From: Letharia columbiana
Lineage: Eukaryota; Ascomycota; Lecanoromycetes; Lecanorales; Parmeliaceae
Direction of reading: 5' to 3'
NCBI RefSeq assembly: GCF_014066305.1
Contig: NW_023501062.1
Location: 176,501-240,500 of the forward strand
DNA: 64,000 nucleotides
Shown here: positions 49,331-62,079 of the stretch, piece by piece
Numbering within the stretch: the first letter of the stretch is position 1
Layout: each line of letters begins with the position of its first letter
Made by a program: the position numbers and the translations under genes
Notes under the pieces: generated by a model
Databases searched by the model: none
What the model was told of the DNA's origin: nothing
Seen by the model: the letters and a program-made list of their open reading frames with translations, nothing else

Positions 49331-52277
49331 TACTTGATTCCCCTTACCTTTTTAAATAACTTTTCTTCTCTTAAAGAAAACTTATCTCTTATTCTTAACA
49401 CTTTTCTTTCTTCTTAATAAATCTTTCTTTTTATATTCTCTCTATATCTTTTTATAATAGAGTATAAGTTTATAACTATTTATAATTAATGAAGTTAGAA
49501 AATCTATCTTATTAGACTTAACAACTTTACTTATCTTTTAATTTTAAATTTTTTTAATAAAAAAATCTAAACTCTATAAGTAAATTCTTAACGAGAATTA
49601 TTATTAGATTATTAAATTAATTATATAGATTTATAATTTATCTATCGATATTCTACGTAATTAAGATTTATATATTTAATAAAGTTAATTTTTAAAATAT
49701 TAACTTAATCTCTTTTTAGAAATTACTCGATTAAAGAAATCTCTTATCTATTCTCTTTTTTAGAATTATAATTTTAAATTTATAAGTGCTTTAATAGAAG
49801 TAGTTACTATCTTTATATAAGAAGTTCGTTATTATATAAATAGTAATTATTTTCTTATTTAATAAGTTAAAATAACTTAACTTAAGTCTAAGAATACATC
49901 TATTTCTAAGAATCTAAGCCTCGATTTAAGAAGTTATATAAACGCTTTCTTAGAGTTATTATCTTCTTCTTTTCTTAAGATAATTTAATCTTCTTATCTT
50001 AATAATAGAACTTTTCTTTCTAAGCTCGATAAAGATAAAAAAAGAAGATTTACTAGTCTTTTCTTATTATTATTTATAACTCTTATATAAAGATTTTAAT
50101 CTCTTTATTAATCTTAATTCTTATCTTTCTTTTTATTACTTTTAAATTCTATATTAAAAGTAAATTTAATTTTAAGAAAATTAAGTGTATTAAATCCTCG
50201 AGATTTTTATATAACTACGAACTTAATAAATAGAATTCTCTTTTTATTAAATTAAGCTATATTTAATAAGATATTAAAAAATAATAATAAAGAATATTAA
50301 AATTTTATAAATATAAGATTTTCTAATAATAAATCTAATAGATCGACTTTTAATTAATTAGAATCTTTTAATTTAAAAAATATCGCTTCAAGATCTAATT
50401 CTAACGAAAATTAGCTTTTATAAAATTAAGAGAGTCCTTAATAAATATCGCCTTCGTCTATAAAAATAGATTTAATAATATAATAGATTATATTATAAGC
50501 TATATAAGTAACTTTAAAAAATTTATAATTTATATCTAGTATTATAGATTTAATAAACTTATAGAATTTTCTAGAATTTTCTAGATAAGCTACTTTAAGA
50601 AAATTTAATAATAATTTTTATATCTTTAATCTAAGATTCTTTTATCTAAATCTAAAAGAATTATATAGTATTAATAATATTATTTTTAGTAGTAAAGAAA
50701 CTATATATCGAAAAGTATATTTTTTTTATTAATATATAAAAGACTACGCTATAATTAAAAAAGAGAATATTATATATATAAATCTCTTAATTTATTTTTA
50801 AGAAGCTATCTTATTTTAATAGCTAAATACTCTATTTTAAGATAAAAAAAATATAATAATATAACTTTAAATAGGATTAAGAAGAACGCTTATTCGACTA
50901 CAAAATTATTTTAAGATATTTATATTTTTAACTTTAGATTAATTTATAAAATAAATTTATACTCTTAATAATATTAATAGTAGATATAATCTTATAAGCT
51001 ACGTATAGAGTATTTTTAAGTATACTATATAAATAGAAATTTTTAAGAAATACGCTTAAGCTATTTAGACGTGAAATTACTTAAAAATCGAATTATAAAC
51101 TATTATATCTTCTTTAACTTTCTAGATTATACTTTATAAATTTATAAAAAAACTTAATAATAGAAAAAAGTTATAATATTATCTTAATTAGTAAAAGAAA
51201 TTATAGTATAAAAATATATAAAAAAAAATTCGAGATCGAGATCGAGAGAGAGATCGAGATTAAGATTATAAATAATAATTTAATATAAATAAATCTTTTT
51301 TTAAGAAATAATAAGATAAATTTTAGAAAGCTTAAAAGCGATTATTTCTTTCTTCTTACTCTTTTATAATAGATTCGCGAATTTATAATACTTATTCTTA
51401 TTAATTAAAATCGTTATATCTAGATTATAAATATTAATAATAATTAAATTTCTCTATATATCCCTTTTATACTTTTTAAATTTATATATTTTATTAATAG
51501 AATGAAGATAGTTAAGTATTTTTTTATATATAATTACTTAAATAGTAATTTCTATAGACTTCGCTTTAGACTTAAATTTAAACTTAGACTTCGACTATAA
51601 CTCTAGAAAATTAAGCTTTAAGAAATATCTTATTAATTTCTAAGTAGCTATTTATAATTATAATTAGAAACGCTTAACTAAATTAATCGTAGTATTTAAA
51701 TTAAATAAATTACTAGAATTATAATAGATATTTATTTTATTTAATTAGATAATATAGCGATAACTAAAGATATAGTAGTTAGAAATTTATAAAAATATTT
51801 ATATCTTAATTCTTATAGAAAGTATACTTTTACGATCTTAAGAATAAGAGCTTTATTTCTAAAGGCTATTATAAAAACTATAATCTTATATATTTATAGA
51901 ATTCTTCGATATATTATATAAATAATAATAATTATTTTTATAATATATATAAGAATAAGATTTTAGAAGATAAGAAATTTAATTATAAGAATAAGAAAGT
52001 CGATATCGAGTTTATCTTAATTATTTATTATATTATTATAAGTAAGATAAAAGATTTATTAGTTTATCGAAAATATTAAAAGAAGTTTTTATCTAATAAT
52101 TAGTTATATATTTATCTTAAAAAGAAATCTTATTATCGAATAATCTCTTTAAAGAATACTAGAAAGATTTCTAGAGAGAAGAATACTATACTCGACTTAC
52201 TATTAGAGAAGTTAATATAAATCTTTAAGTAAATACTATTAGAAAAGGCGTCTATTTCTAAAAAACTTAAGTTAATC

Positions 52278-52282
52278 GAGTT
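52278..52282. repeat. Target-site duplication (GAGTT), left copy
   Basis: GAGTT directly precedes the TGTCAGG LTR start and recurs at 55288-55292 directly after the second LTR. Confidence 0.88.
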
Positions 52283-52446
52283 TGTCAGGACCAGCATAGG
52301 TGCGATACCAGTATAGGTGAGGTAGAACTAGAATAATAAGGCTACCGAACTATGTATGTGGGAAGAAGGCATGATATGATAGGGGATGCCTCCGCCAAGG
52401 CCCGCTAGCTATAGGGCTAAGGGCTAAGTAGAGTACGCTCGTAATA
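52283..52446. repeat. 164-bp LTR, left, nearly intact
   Basis: Starts TGTCAGGACCAGCATAGG and ends GCTCGTAATA. It contains a GGCATGATATGATAGGGGAT stretch and the tandem GGGCTAAGGGCTAAG near its end. It is the least RIP-mutated of the three family LTRs. Confidence 0.9.
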
Positions 52447-53989
52447 GTACTCCCCTCTCTTAAAGAGCCATGGCTTCTATGGCTGGTAGACCGAAGATGC
52501 ACGCCTATCGCTTATCCTATATCTTCAAATATTCATAGTCCCGGTAAGTCTTAACTGGAGATGATTGAGATCCTGGAGATATAGCTATATCTTACCTGCG
52601 TATCAGTAAGATTCTTTAAGTTCTTCTCCCGTCTAGCCTGCTTATAATAGGCCTTAAAAAGAATTAAATAATTCCATCGCATGTATAGGTGTTGTGCTCG
52701 CTGAAAATCCATAAAAATAAAGAACTTTTTGATATCCGAGACTTTTAATATGATATTCTTTCTTAGCGGCGGTAGTAGCAGTAATAGGCTTTATATAAAT
52801 TCTCGTATTAGTCTCGTTATTAGCTAAAGGTATAGTAAGTATAGAAAGCTTAATTAAAAGAAAATCGGTGGAAGAATAAATAAGTAATAATTATAATTGT
52901 TGCGGTAATTTATAATAACTCTTAAATCGATATTTTAGAATAAAGAATATTAATAAAATAATGTAATTTAATTAATCGAGGCCTCTCGAATCGAATCGAG
53001 CCGTAGGCGCTAAAACTTTAAATTAATATTAACTAGTCTAGTATAAGTTTCTTTATAGAATATTATTTAGTCGATAACGATCGAGGCTATTAACGGCGAT
53101 AGTAAGATTTATAAATATTATATTATAACTTAGAAAGATCTTTATATATATAATAATAAGAAAAGTTTAATTAATAGATTTAATATAAGATATTATTAAG
53201 TAATATAAGCCTACGAAGTCGATTTACGAATATGAAAAAACGAGATTATTCTAAAGATATCGGATGGTTTCAATTCGTTTAAAAACGCGATATTTAAGGA
53301 TTTACTAATGCCCCTACTAGTTTCGAGTAGCTACTACGTCTTTAATTATAGATAGCCTTAATAATTAAGTTTAAATACTTTATCGATATTTATATTAGAG
53401 CGAGAGTATTTGCTATACTTCTATACATTAGCCTAGTTTTTACACCTATATTCGTATGCCTCATCGATATTTAAACCCTCGCTATCGCTTACGTTAGAAT
53501 AAGTTATAATCGAGTATTTCCTCTTTTTAATATCGGCCTCGGCCTTTACTTTTACGTATTATTCTATAAACCTCTTTACTTTCTTTTTAGCGAGTTTCTC
53601 TATAAATTATTAATAATTAAGCTATTTTCTTATAATATACTTCTTTAGCTAAGATATAGTCTAATTCTTTTTATATATAGTAAATACGTCATATAAACGA
53701 AGCTCTGATTTCTCTCGTAAATTATATATAATATTATTAATATCTTTAAAATTACTTTCGTATTCGGCGTATATTATAAAGTCTTTATAGAATTTAAAAA
53801 AGAGTTAACTTTCTTAACTTATTCTACTATAAGTACGCTAATATATCTATCGAATAATAGATAATAATACTTCGTATATATTATTTAGATAATTTAGAAG
53901 AACGTCGATTATAGAATATAAGCGATATCGTCGTCTAGTAGATATATGCTAACTAGCCTTTTCTTTAAGTCTCGCTATAACGTAGGTAA

Positions 53990-54360
53990 TTTTAAAAGTA
54001 TCGGTGAGGAAATAATTATCATTATGAATAAGCTTATCTTGAATTCTCATTTTTCAATCATCGAATAATATTGAATTAGTATCTATGAAGATAAGTGAAT
54101 CTGATAGCCTTAGGCTAAGTGATTATCTAATTTGCTATCGGACTGACTATAGCGATATTAATCGATATCGATGCCGATATACTCTCAGTACTTCGAAATC
54201 TCGTGGTATAGATAAAGGTAAGGACGGGGGTGAAAAGGCAGAGATGTCAGCCGAGTTTTGTGCCTGTGTCTCTCTTTGCTATCCTGGTATCTCCTGCGAA
54301 GAAGAAGAGGCTGGGATGTTAAACGGATTTTGGTCTTATATCTCGGGTTCTTAAACTTAA
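53990..54360 (+). other. Less mutated island with an 89-codon open frame inside the LTR element
   Basis: An ATG-initiated frame (54085-54354) lies in a patch of near-normal composition. The translation is Ser-, Asp- and Cys-containing and has no domain I know. It could be the remnant of an element ORF, a captured host fragment or chance. Base composition differs sharply from the DNA 200 bp to either side. Confidence 0.3.
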
Positions 54361-55123
54361 TTCTCCCCTAGCTAACTCGATGTTCCACGATATTGCTAAT
54401 AAAGATTCTTAGTAGATAGAGATTAATATATACGTAATATACGAAGTAATAATAAGTTAGAAGGTAAATATCTTCTATATAGATTATCGTATATAAGATA
54501 AAGCTAACCGCGATATATAGAAGATCGTAGTCTAGAGGGAGTATTCTTATATTAACGATACGGAGGGCGATATCTTAATATTAATATAGGTGAATTTAAG
54601 AAATTTATAATATATTAAAAATATAGGTAAAAACGGAGTAAAGCGGAGAGGTCTCTGAAATTCTAATACTATAAAGGCGTTTACGAGTTGAGAAAGATAG
54701 TAAATCTCTATATTAAGTGTTAAAATTTTATTTCTTCGCGAGGGTCTATAATACTCGTTTCTTAATCGATTAAGTCGTCGTAAAGCCTATAAGTACTCTA
54801 AATAGTATTCTTTCGAATAATAGAAAGTCCGTTAAGGGTATATTAGCCGGTAATAGAGTTTTTGCGAGGAACGAAGCGGAGAAGGATTTCTTATATTCGA
54901 TATAGGGGACTCGTTTTTTAATAAATTAGACTATCGTTAATAGTGTAGATTATTTAATATAGGTTCTTTCGAATAATGTAGATATTATATAATAGAAGTT
55001 CTATATAATAGAAATACCCAGCGTTTTCTTTATTAAGCTCGGTCGCTTACTTCGAGTAGAAAGTAAAAAAAACCCGTTAGTTCTCTTCGCCGAGTCGAGA
55101 TGTATAAAGAAGTCTTATTATAA

Positions 55124-55287
55124 TGTTAGAACTAGCATAGGTGCGATACTAGTATAAGTGAGATAGAACTAGAATAATAAGACTATCGAACTATGTATAT
55201 GGGAAGAAGATATAATATAATAGAGGATATCTTCGTTAAGGCCCGCTAGTTATAGGGCTAAGAACTAAGTAGAGTACGCTCGTAATA
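55124..55287. repeat. 164-bp LTR, right, moderately RIP-mutated
   Basis: Starts TGTTAGAACTAGCATAGG and ends GCTCGTAATA. It has the same length as the left LTR, with mostly C-to-T and G-to-A differences, and is followed by GAGTT. Confidence 0.9.
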
Positions 55288-55292
55288 GAGTT
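55288..55292. repeat. Target-site duplication (GAGTT), right copy
   Basis: Identical to 52278-52282. Confidence 0.88.
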
Positions 55293-56384
55293 TATAGCAC
55301 TCGCGAATTTAAATAATAAAATAATCTTTCGATTATAGTATTATCTTATCGAGCTATTTAATTTTTCTTTAAAAGCTTTATTAGAATTAAAATATCTAGA
55401 TATCGAATATTTAATAAATATAGAGAATTAAGTTTTCTTAAAGAGATTAATATCTTTATTCTCTATTAAGAAGTATATAGCTTCGATTATCTTATGTGAA
55501 ATTAATTTAAATTAATATTCTATTAATAAATAAATTACTCTTTCTTTCTTTATAAAAGATAAAACTTCGAAAGAAAAGTCTATTATAATTAAGTTTATCT
55601 AAGATATATATATTATAAATAATCTTAAAATAAATCTTTTAATAAAAGTAAATATACTCGATCTAGAAGAAGTAATAATTAATCTTTTATAAAAGAAAGT
55701 AATTCTTATTAAATGTAGAAATATTATTATATTAATATAAGCTACTATTAAAGATAATATAAGAATTTAATAAATTATAAGATCGAAATAATATTAAGTT
55801 ATTTCTTTAAAATTTATTAGATTTATTACTATATCTTTACGAGATAAGAATTTATTTTCTAATTAAGATTTTCTTTTTAAATCGAAGATAAATAAAGTTT
55901 ATATATATCTTATAAATATAAATTTTAACTTTATTTCTATTTAAAATAATAGTATTACTTTACTTATAATATCTTATTATTATAAAATTAATTTTGTAAT
56001 TAAATATAAAGCTAAAGAAGATTATTTAATTTAAATAGAGAATTATTCTTTAATAATTAAGATATTTAAAGATAAAGAGTTTATACTCGAGGAATTTATT
56101 AATTAATATATATAAAAGAATAAGATAGAGCTAAGCTTGAAAACCTTGAATTTGTATGTGCAGTCAATTATTAATTCGGGTTCTATACGCTTTTTAATTA
56201 GACCGGCTAAGTTAGTTCGATAGTCCTTTCACGTCTCTCTTATTAAAAATTTATATATAGAAGTTTTACACTTTGAAGTACTTAGCTTACGATATATATA
56301 GTTACTTTATAATTCCTTAAATTGTAGAGCTCGCTTTACGCTTTCTAACGCTGTAAAAATTATAAAGTTTAGCTTACTATTGAT

Positions 56385-57060
56385 AGATTAAATGAATATT
56401 TAAATATAGTAGTCATGATAGTCATACCAGACGCGTCCGGGATCGGATAATAATCCTTCCACCTGTTTGTTATTCTTCCACTATTCTATCAATTCTATCA
56501 ATTCTATCAATTCCACCAATATAAATATAATCGTCTTCGGTACCCCTCGCCCAATTAGAGCCCCTTACTGACGCCCCCAGGCCACCCCTCGGCGAATCCG
56601 CTACTGCTGGCAATCGAGGCCGCAAGCGAGCCCAACAGCTACCTACTACTGCTCATAAACGCGTTGAAAGGCCCTCAAAAAGAGTCCGGTTCAGGCACGT
56701 ACACCCCTTTTGCCCGCCTCTTAGAGGCCCTACTGACGCCCCCAGGCCACCCCTCGGCGAATCCGCTACTACTGGCAATCGAGGCCGCAAGCGAGCCTAA
56801 CAGCTATCTACTACTGCTTATAAACGCGTTGAAAGGCCCTTAAAAAGAGCCCGAACGGATACGTCCTCCCCTACATACTCCTTCTAAGCCAGCGATAGAT
56901 GGGTTAAACTAATATTCAAATATTGTAATCATATCAAACGCGTTCGGAATCGGATAATAATCCTTCCACCTATTTGTGTAACTATTCTTCTTTCACCATT
57001 CTATCAATTCTATCAATTCTATTAATTCCATTAATATGAACACATTTACCCTCGGTACCC
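56385..57060. repeat. Tandem duplications (about 507 bp and an inner 165 bp) in copy 3
   Basis: GGATCGGATAATAATCCTTC at 56440 recurs as GAATCGGATAATAATCCTTC at 56947, an offset of 507 bp. Inside, ACTGACGCCCCCAGGCCACC at 56567 recurs at 56732 (165 bp). ATTCTATCAATTCTATCAAT short repeats follow each larger unit. Copy 1 carries only one version of this block. Confidence 0.85.
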
Positions 57061-60000
57061 TCGCACTTAGTTGAACAAGAGGAGGATCTACAACAGGCGA
57101 ATGCGGAGAACACTGCGGAGAATATTGCGGAGATAGTCATCAGCAGCAGTGACGTAATAGGCCTACTCTCCACGGTCTCACATCAATCCACTCAGCCAGT
57201 ATAAGAGAAGTCACTACAGCAAGCGAATACGGAGAATACTACGGAGAAACCAAGCGATAACAAGGCCCCCAGCACCAAGAACAGGCTCAGCTCTCCAAGA
57301 TCCCACGTTATATGCTCTTCACGATTTCACATCAAATCATCACTTAGCAAGCGGAGAACACCACTGCAACTTGGCCTGTTATCCCCACTGCATTAAGGAG
57401 TAAGAGGAGGAACTATAACAGGCAAATGCGGAGAACACTGCGGAGAAACCAAGCGGCAACAAGGCCACCATCGTCAAGAACACGGCTCAGCTCTCCAAGA
57501 TCCCACGTTATATGCTCTCCACGGTTCCATATCAAATCATCACTCAGCAAGCGGAGAACACCACTGCAACTTGGTCGTTCCACATCAAATCATCACTCAG
57601 CAAGCGGAGAACACCACTGCAATTTGGCCTATCATCCCCACTACATTAAAGAGTAAGAGGAGGAACTACAATAGGCAAATGCGGAGAATACTACGGAGAA
57701 ACCAAGCGGCAATAAGGCCACCATCGTCAAGAACACGGCTCAGCTCTCCAAGATCCCACGTCATATACTCTCCACGGTTCCACATCAAATTATCACTCAG
57801 TAAGCGGAGAACATCACTGCAATTTAGCCTGTCATCCCCACTACATTAAGAAGTAAGAGGAGGAACTATAATAGGCAAATGCGGAGAACACTGCGGAGAA
57901 ACCAAGCGGCAATAAGGCCCCCAGCACCAAGAACACGGCTCAGCTCTTCAAGATCCCACGTTATATTAATCATCCACTCAGTCAACTACTCAGCTAGCCA
58001 CTCAGTCTAATACTCTATAAGAGAAGAAGTAAGAGAAGGAACTATAATAGGTAAATACGGAGAATACTACGGAGAAACTAAGCGGTAATAAGATCTTTAA
58101 TATTAAGAATACGGCTTAGCTCTTTAAGATCCCATATTATATACTCTCTATAATTTTATATTAAATTATTACTTAGTAAGCGAAGAATACTACTATAACT
58201 TAGTTATTTTATATTAAATTATTACTTAGTAAGCGAAGAATACTACTATAACTTAATCTATTATTTTTACTATATTAAGAAGTAAGAGAAGAAACTATAA
58301 TAGGTAAATACGGAGAATACTACGGAGAAACTAAGCGGTAATAAAATTATTATCATTAAGAATACGGCTTAGCTCTCTAAGATTCCACGTTATATACTCT
58401 TTACGATTCTATATTAAATTATTATTTAATAAGCGGAGAATACTACTATAATTTAGTTTATTATTCTTACTATATTAAGAAGAAAGAGAAGAAATTATAA
58501 TAGATAAATATAAAGAATATTACGGAGAAATTAAGTAATAATAAGATTCTTAATACTAAGAATATAACTTAGCTTTCTAAGATCTTATATTATATTAATT
58601 ATTTACTTAGTTAGCTACTTAGCTAGTTACTTAATTTAATACTCTATAAAAAAAGAAGTAAGAGAAGAAATTATAATAGATAAATATAAAGAATATTACG
58701 AAGAAACTAAGCGATAATAAGACTTTTAGTATTAAGAATATAGCTTAACTCTTTAAGATCCTACGTTATATACTCTTTACGATTTTATATTAAATTATTA
58801 CTTAGTAAGCGAAGAATATTATTATAACTTAATTATTTTATATTAAATTATTACTTAATAAGCGAAGAATACTATTATAATTTAATCTATTATTTCTACT
58901 ATATTAAGAAATAAGAGAAGAAACTATAATAGATAAATACGAAGAATATTATAAAGAAACTAAGTAATAATAAAACTACTATCGTTAAGAATATAACTTA
59001 GCTCTTTAAGATTTCATATTATATACTCTTTATAATTTTATATTAAATTATTACTTAGTAAGCGAAGAATACTACTATAACTTAGTCTATTATTCTTACT
59101 ATATTAAGAAGTAAGAGAAGAAATTATAATAGATAAATACGAAGAATACTACGAAGAAATTAAGTAGTAATAAGATTTTTAGTATTAAGAATACGGTTTA
59201 GCTCTTTAAGATTTTACGTTATATTAATTATTTACTTAGTTAATTACTTAGCTAGCTACTTAGTCTAATACTCTATAAGAGAAGAAGTAAGAGAAGAAAC
59301 TATAATAGATAAATACGAAGAATACTACGAAGAAATTAAGCGGTAATAAGACTTTTAATATTAAGAATACGACTTAGCTCTTTAAGATTCTACGTTATAT
59401 ACTCTCTATGATTTTATATTAAATTATTACTTAGTAAGCGAAGAATATTACTATAACTTAGTTATTTTATATTAAATTATTACTTAGTAAGCGAAGAATA
59501 CTATTATAATTTAATTTATTATTTTTACTATATTAAGAAGTAAGAGAAGAAACTATAATAGATAAATATAAAGAATATTACGAAGAAACTAAGCGGTAAT
59601 AAAATTACTATCGTTAAGAATACGGCTTAGCTCTTTAAGATTCCACGTTATATATTCTTTATGATTCTATATTAAATTATTACTTAGTAAGCGAAGAATA
59701 CTATTATAACTTAATCTATTATTTCTACTATATTAAGAAGTAAGAGAAGAAATTATAATAGATAAATGCGAAGAATACTATAAAGAAATTAAGCGATAAT
59801 AAAGCTTTTAATATTAAGAATACGACTTAACTCTTTAAGATTCTATATTATATTAATTATTTACTTAGTTAATTACTTAGCTAGTTACTTAGTCTAATAC
59901 TTTATAAAAGAAGAAGTAAGAGAAGGAATTATAATAGATAAATATAAAAAATATTACGAAGAAACTAAGCGGTAATAAGATCTCTAATATTAAGAATACG

Positions 60001-61085
60001 ACTTAGCTCTTTAAGATCCCACGTTATATACTCTCTACGATTTTATATTAAATTATTATTTAATAAGCGAAGAATACTATTATAACTTAATTATTTTATA
60101 TTAAATTATTACTTAGTAAGCGAAGAATACTACTATAACTTAGTCTATCATCTCTACTATATTAAGAAATAAGAGAAGAAACTATAATAAATAAATATAA
60201 AGAATATTACGGAGAAATTAAGTAGTAATAAAGTTACTATTATTAAGAATACGACTTAACTCTCTAAGATCTTACGTTATATACTCTCTACGATTTTATA
60301 TTAAATTATTACTTAGTAAGCGAAGAATATTATTATAACTTAGTCTATTATTTTTACTATATTAAGAAGTAAGAGAAGAAACTATAATAGATAAATACGA
60401 AGAATATTATAAAGAAATTAAGTGATAATAAGACTCTTAATACTAAGAATATAGCTTAGCTCTTTAAGATCTTATATTATATTAATTATTTTACTTAGTT
60501 AATTACTTAGCTAGTTACTTAGTCTAATACTCTATAAGAGAAGAAGTAAGAGAAGTTAATATAGTAGATAAATGCGAAGAATACTACGAAGAAACTAAGC
60601 GATAATAAAGTTACTATCGTTAAGAATACGATTTAGCTCTCTAAGATTTCACGTTATATTAATTATTTATTTCATTAGTTACTTAGCTAGCTACTTAATC
60701 TAATACTCTATAAGAGAAAAAGTAAAAGAAGAAACTATAATAGATAAATGCGGAGAATACTACGGAGAAACTAAGCGGTAATAAGACTATTATCGTTAAG
60801 AATACGGCTTAGCTCTCTAAGATTCTATATTATATTAATTATTTACTTAATTAGTTACTTAGCTAGCTACTTAGTCTAATACTCTATAAGAGAAGAAGTA
60901 AGAGAAGAAACTATAATAGATAAATGCGGAGAATACTACGGAGAATACTATAGAGAATATTACGGAGAAACTAAGCGGTAATAAGACTATTATCGTTAAG
61001 AATACGGCTTAGCTCTTCAAGATCTCACGTTATATACTCTTTACGATTTCATATTAAATTATTATTTAGTAAGCGGAGAATACTA
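57060..61085. repeat. Large satellite array with 629-bp higher-order repeat
   Basis: The array consists of related monomers (AAATGCGGAGAACACTGCGG, CCAAGCGGCAA, GCTCAGCTCTCCAAGATCCC and CTCAGCAAGCGGAGAACACC modules). The marker TTATATTAAT begins at 57961, 58590, 59219, 59848 and 60477, exactly 629 bp apart each time, and then at 60654 and 60830 (177 and 176 bp). The short final spacing equals the monomer length in copy 1 (176-177). From about 57.06 to 58.02 kb the units retain CA and TG; beyond that nearly every CA has become TA and TG has become TA, without visible change in spacing. Confidence 0.92.
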
Positions 61086-62079
61086 CTATAACTTAATCTA
61101 TTATTTCTATTATATTAATATAATATATTACTATAATAACGTTATAAGAGAAGAATCTACTACGATAATTATAGTTAATTAAGCCTCTATAGAAGAAATA
61201 TCGAACGATATATATTTAAACGAATTGAAATTATTCGATGTCTTACTCTGACAGCTATTTCATTATTCGAATGATTTTACTGCGGTAGAAGATAATATGG
61301 GATTTACATCACTAATTAACATATTATCTTTATTTCTTTTCGATATTTCGATACTTCTTATTATAAAAACATAGTCTTTCTCTATTTTTTATAGGTAATT
61401 ATTATAGATTAATTCTCTATACTTAATATATCTTTCTAATTAGACCTTAGCGCGCCTCTCTTCATATATATATATCTATATATTATATAGATTAAATTAA
61501 TTTTATAGTAGTGAAAGTAGGTTAAAAACGTATAGTAAGCGATTAGAGTTCGATTTAACTTAGGGCTAGGGCTAAAATTCCATTTAACTTAGAAAAATCC
61601 AACTCCATTTGACTTAGAAAAATGAAAAATCCAACTCCATGAATTTAATTCATAGGTCTTTACTTATTTTATTATATTAAAGTTAGCTATCGAAAAGATA
61701 ACTATAAATCTTATTTTAAAAATACGATTATTTAATAAAATTACTATTTATAGAAAATAGAAATATATTAATATAATATAAAGTATCTTAGAAGAAAACT
61801 CTTATATCTAGAAAGATTTTAGCGATATTATTAATCTTTTTAAAGCGAAGTAATTATAAATACTAATTACTATAAACTAGTAATCTTTTTTAATAAAATT
61901 AGAAAATAAGATTTATTCTCTAACTTTAAAAGATTATAAGTTTATTAATAAAAAGTTTAATAAGATATATATATAAGATAAGATAAGCTAGTCTAAGAAA
62001 CTAATTTTTTTTACTTTCTCTATTTTTATAATTTATAAGATAATCTATATTAAGTTTAAGAAAATATCTAAATAAAAGA

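Larger units (their letters stand above)
52283..55287. mobile_element. Non-autonomous-type LTR element, 3,005 bp, 164-bp LTRs
   Basis: Two 164-bp LTRs (52283-52446 and 55124-55287) flank 2,677 bp of internal DNA, with a perfect GAGTT target duplication on both sides. I find no RT, integrase or RNase H motif in any frame of the interior, so it resembles a TRIM/LARD-type element that depends on another element's proteins. Parts of the interior (52447-52680 and 53990-54360) retain CA and TG. It is inserted in the gag/protease part of Gypsy-D. A third, heavily mutated LTR of the family lies at 4819. Confidence 0.88.
56103..61663 (+). mobile_element. Minisatellite-bearing element, copy 3 (5.6 kb)
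   Basis: Begins TTAATATATATAAAAGAATA and ends GGTCTTTAC, with the palindrome ATGAATTTAATTCAT at about 61639-61653. These are the ends shared with copies 1 and 2. The flanking bases are A on the left and T on the right. The interior, in order: a region matching 16440-16960 of copy 1; a tandem duplication of about 507 bp; the large satellite array (about 57060-61085); and a distal part matching 15216-15600. Its extra length over copy 1 comes from array growth. It splits Gypsy-D. No protein-coding capacity is seen; open frames at 57426-57849 are repeat translations. Confidence 0.72.

Noticed and set aside
57426..57849. Two overlapping open frames (76 and 92 codons)
   Set aside because: Both read the satellite units before RIP begins; the peptides are themselves repeats and have no start context or domain.
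57060..61085. CRISPR array
   Set aside because: Units are long, contiguous and mutually similar, with no unique spacers, and the sequence is eukaryotic.
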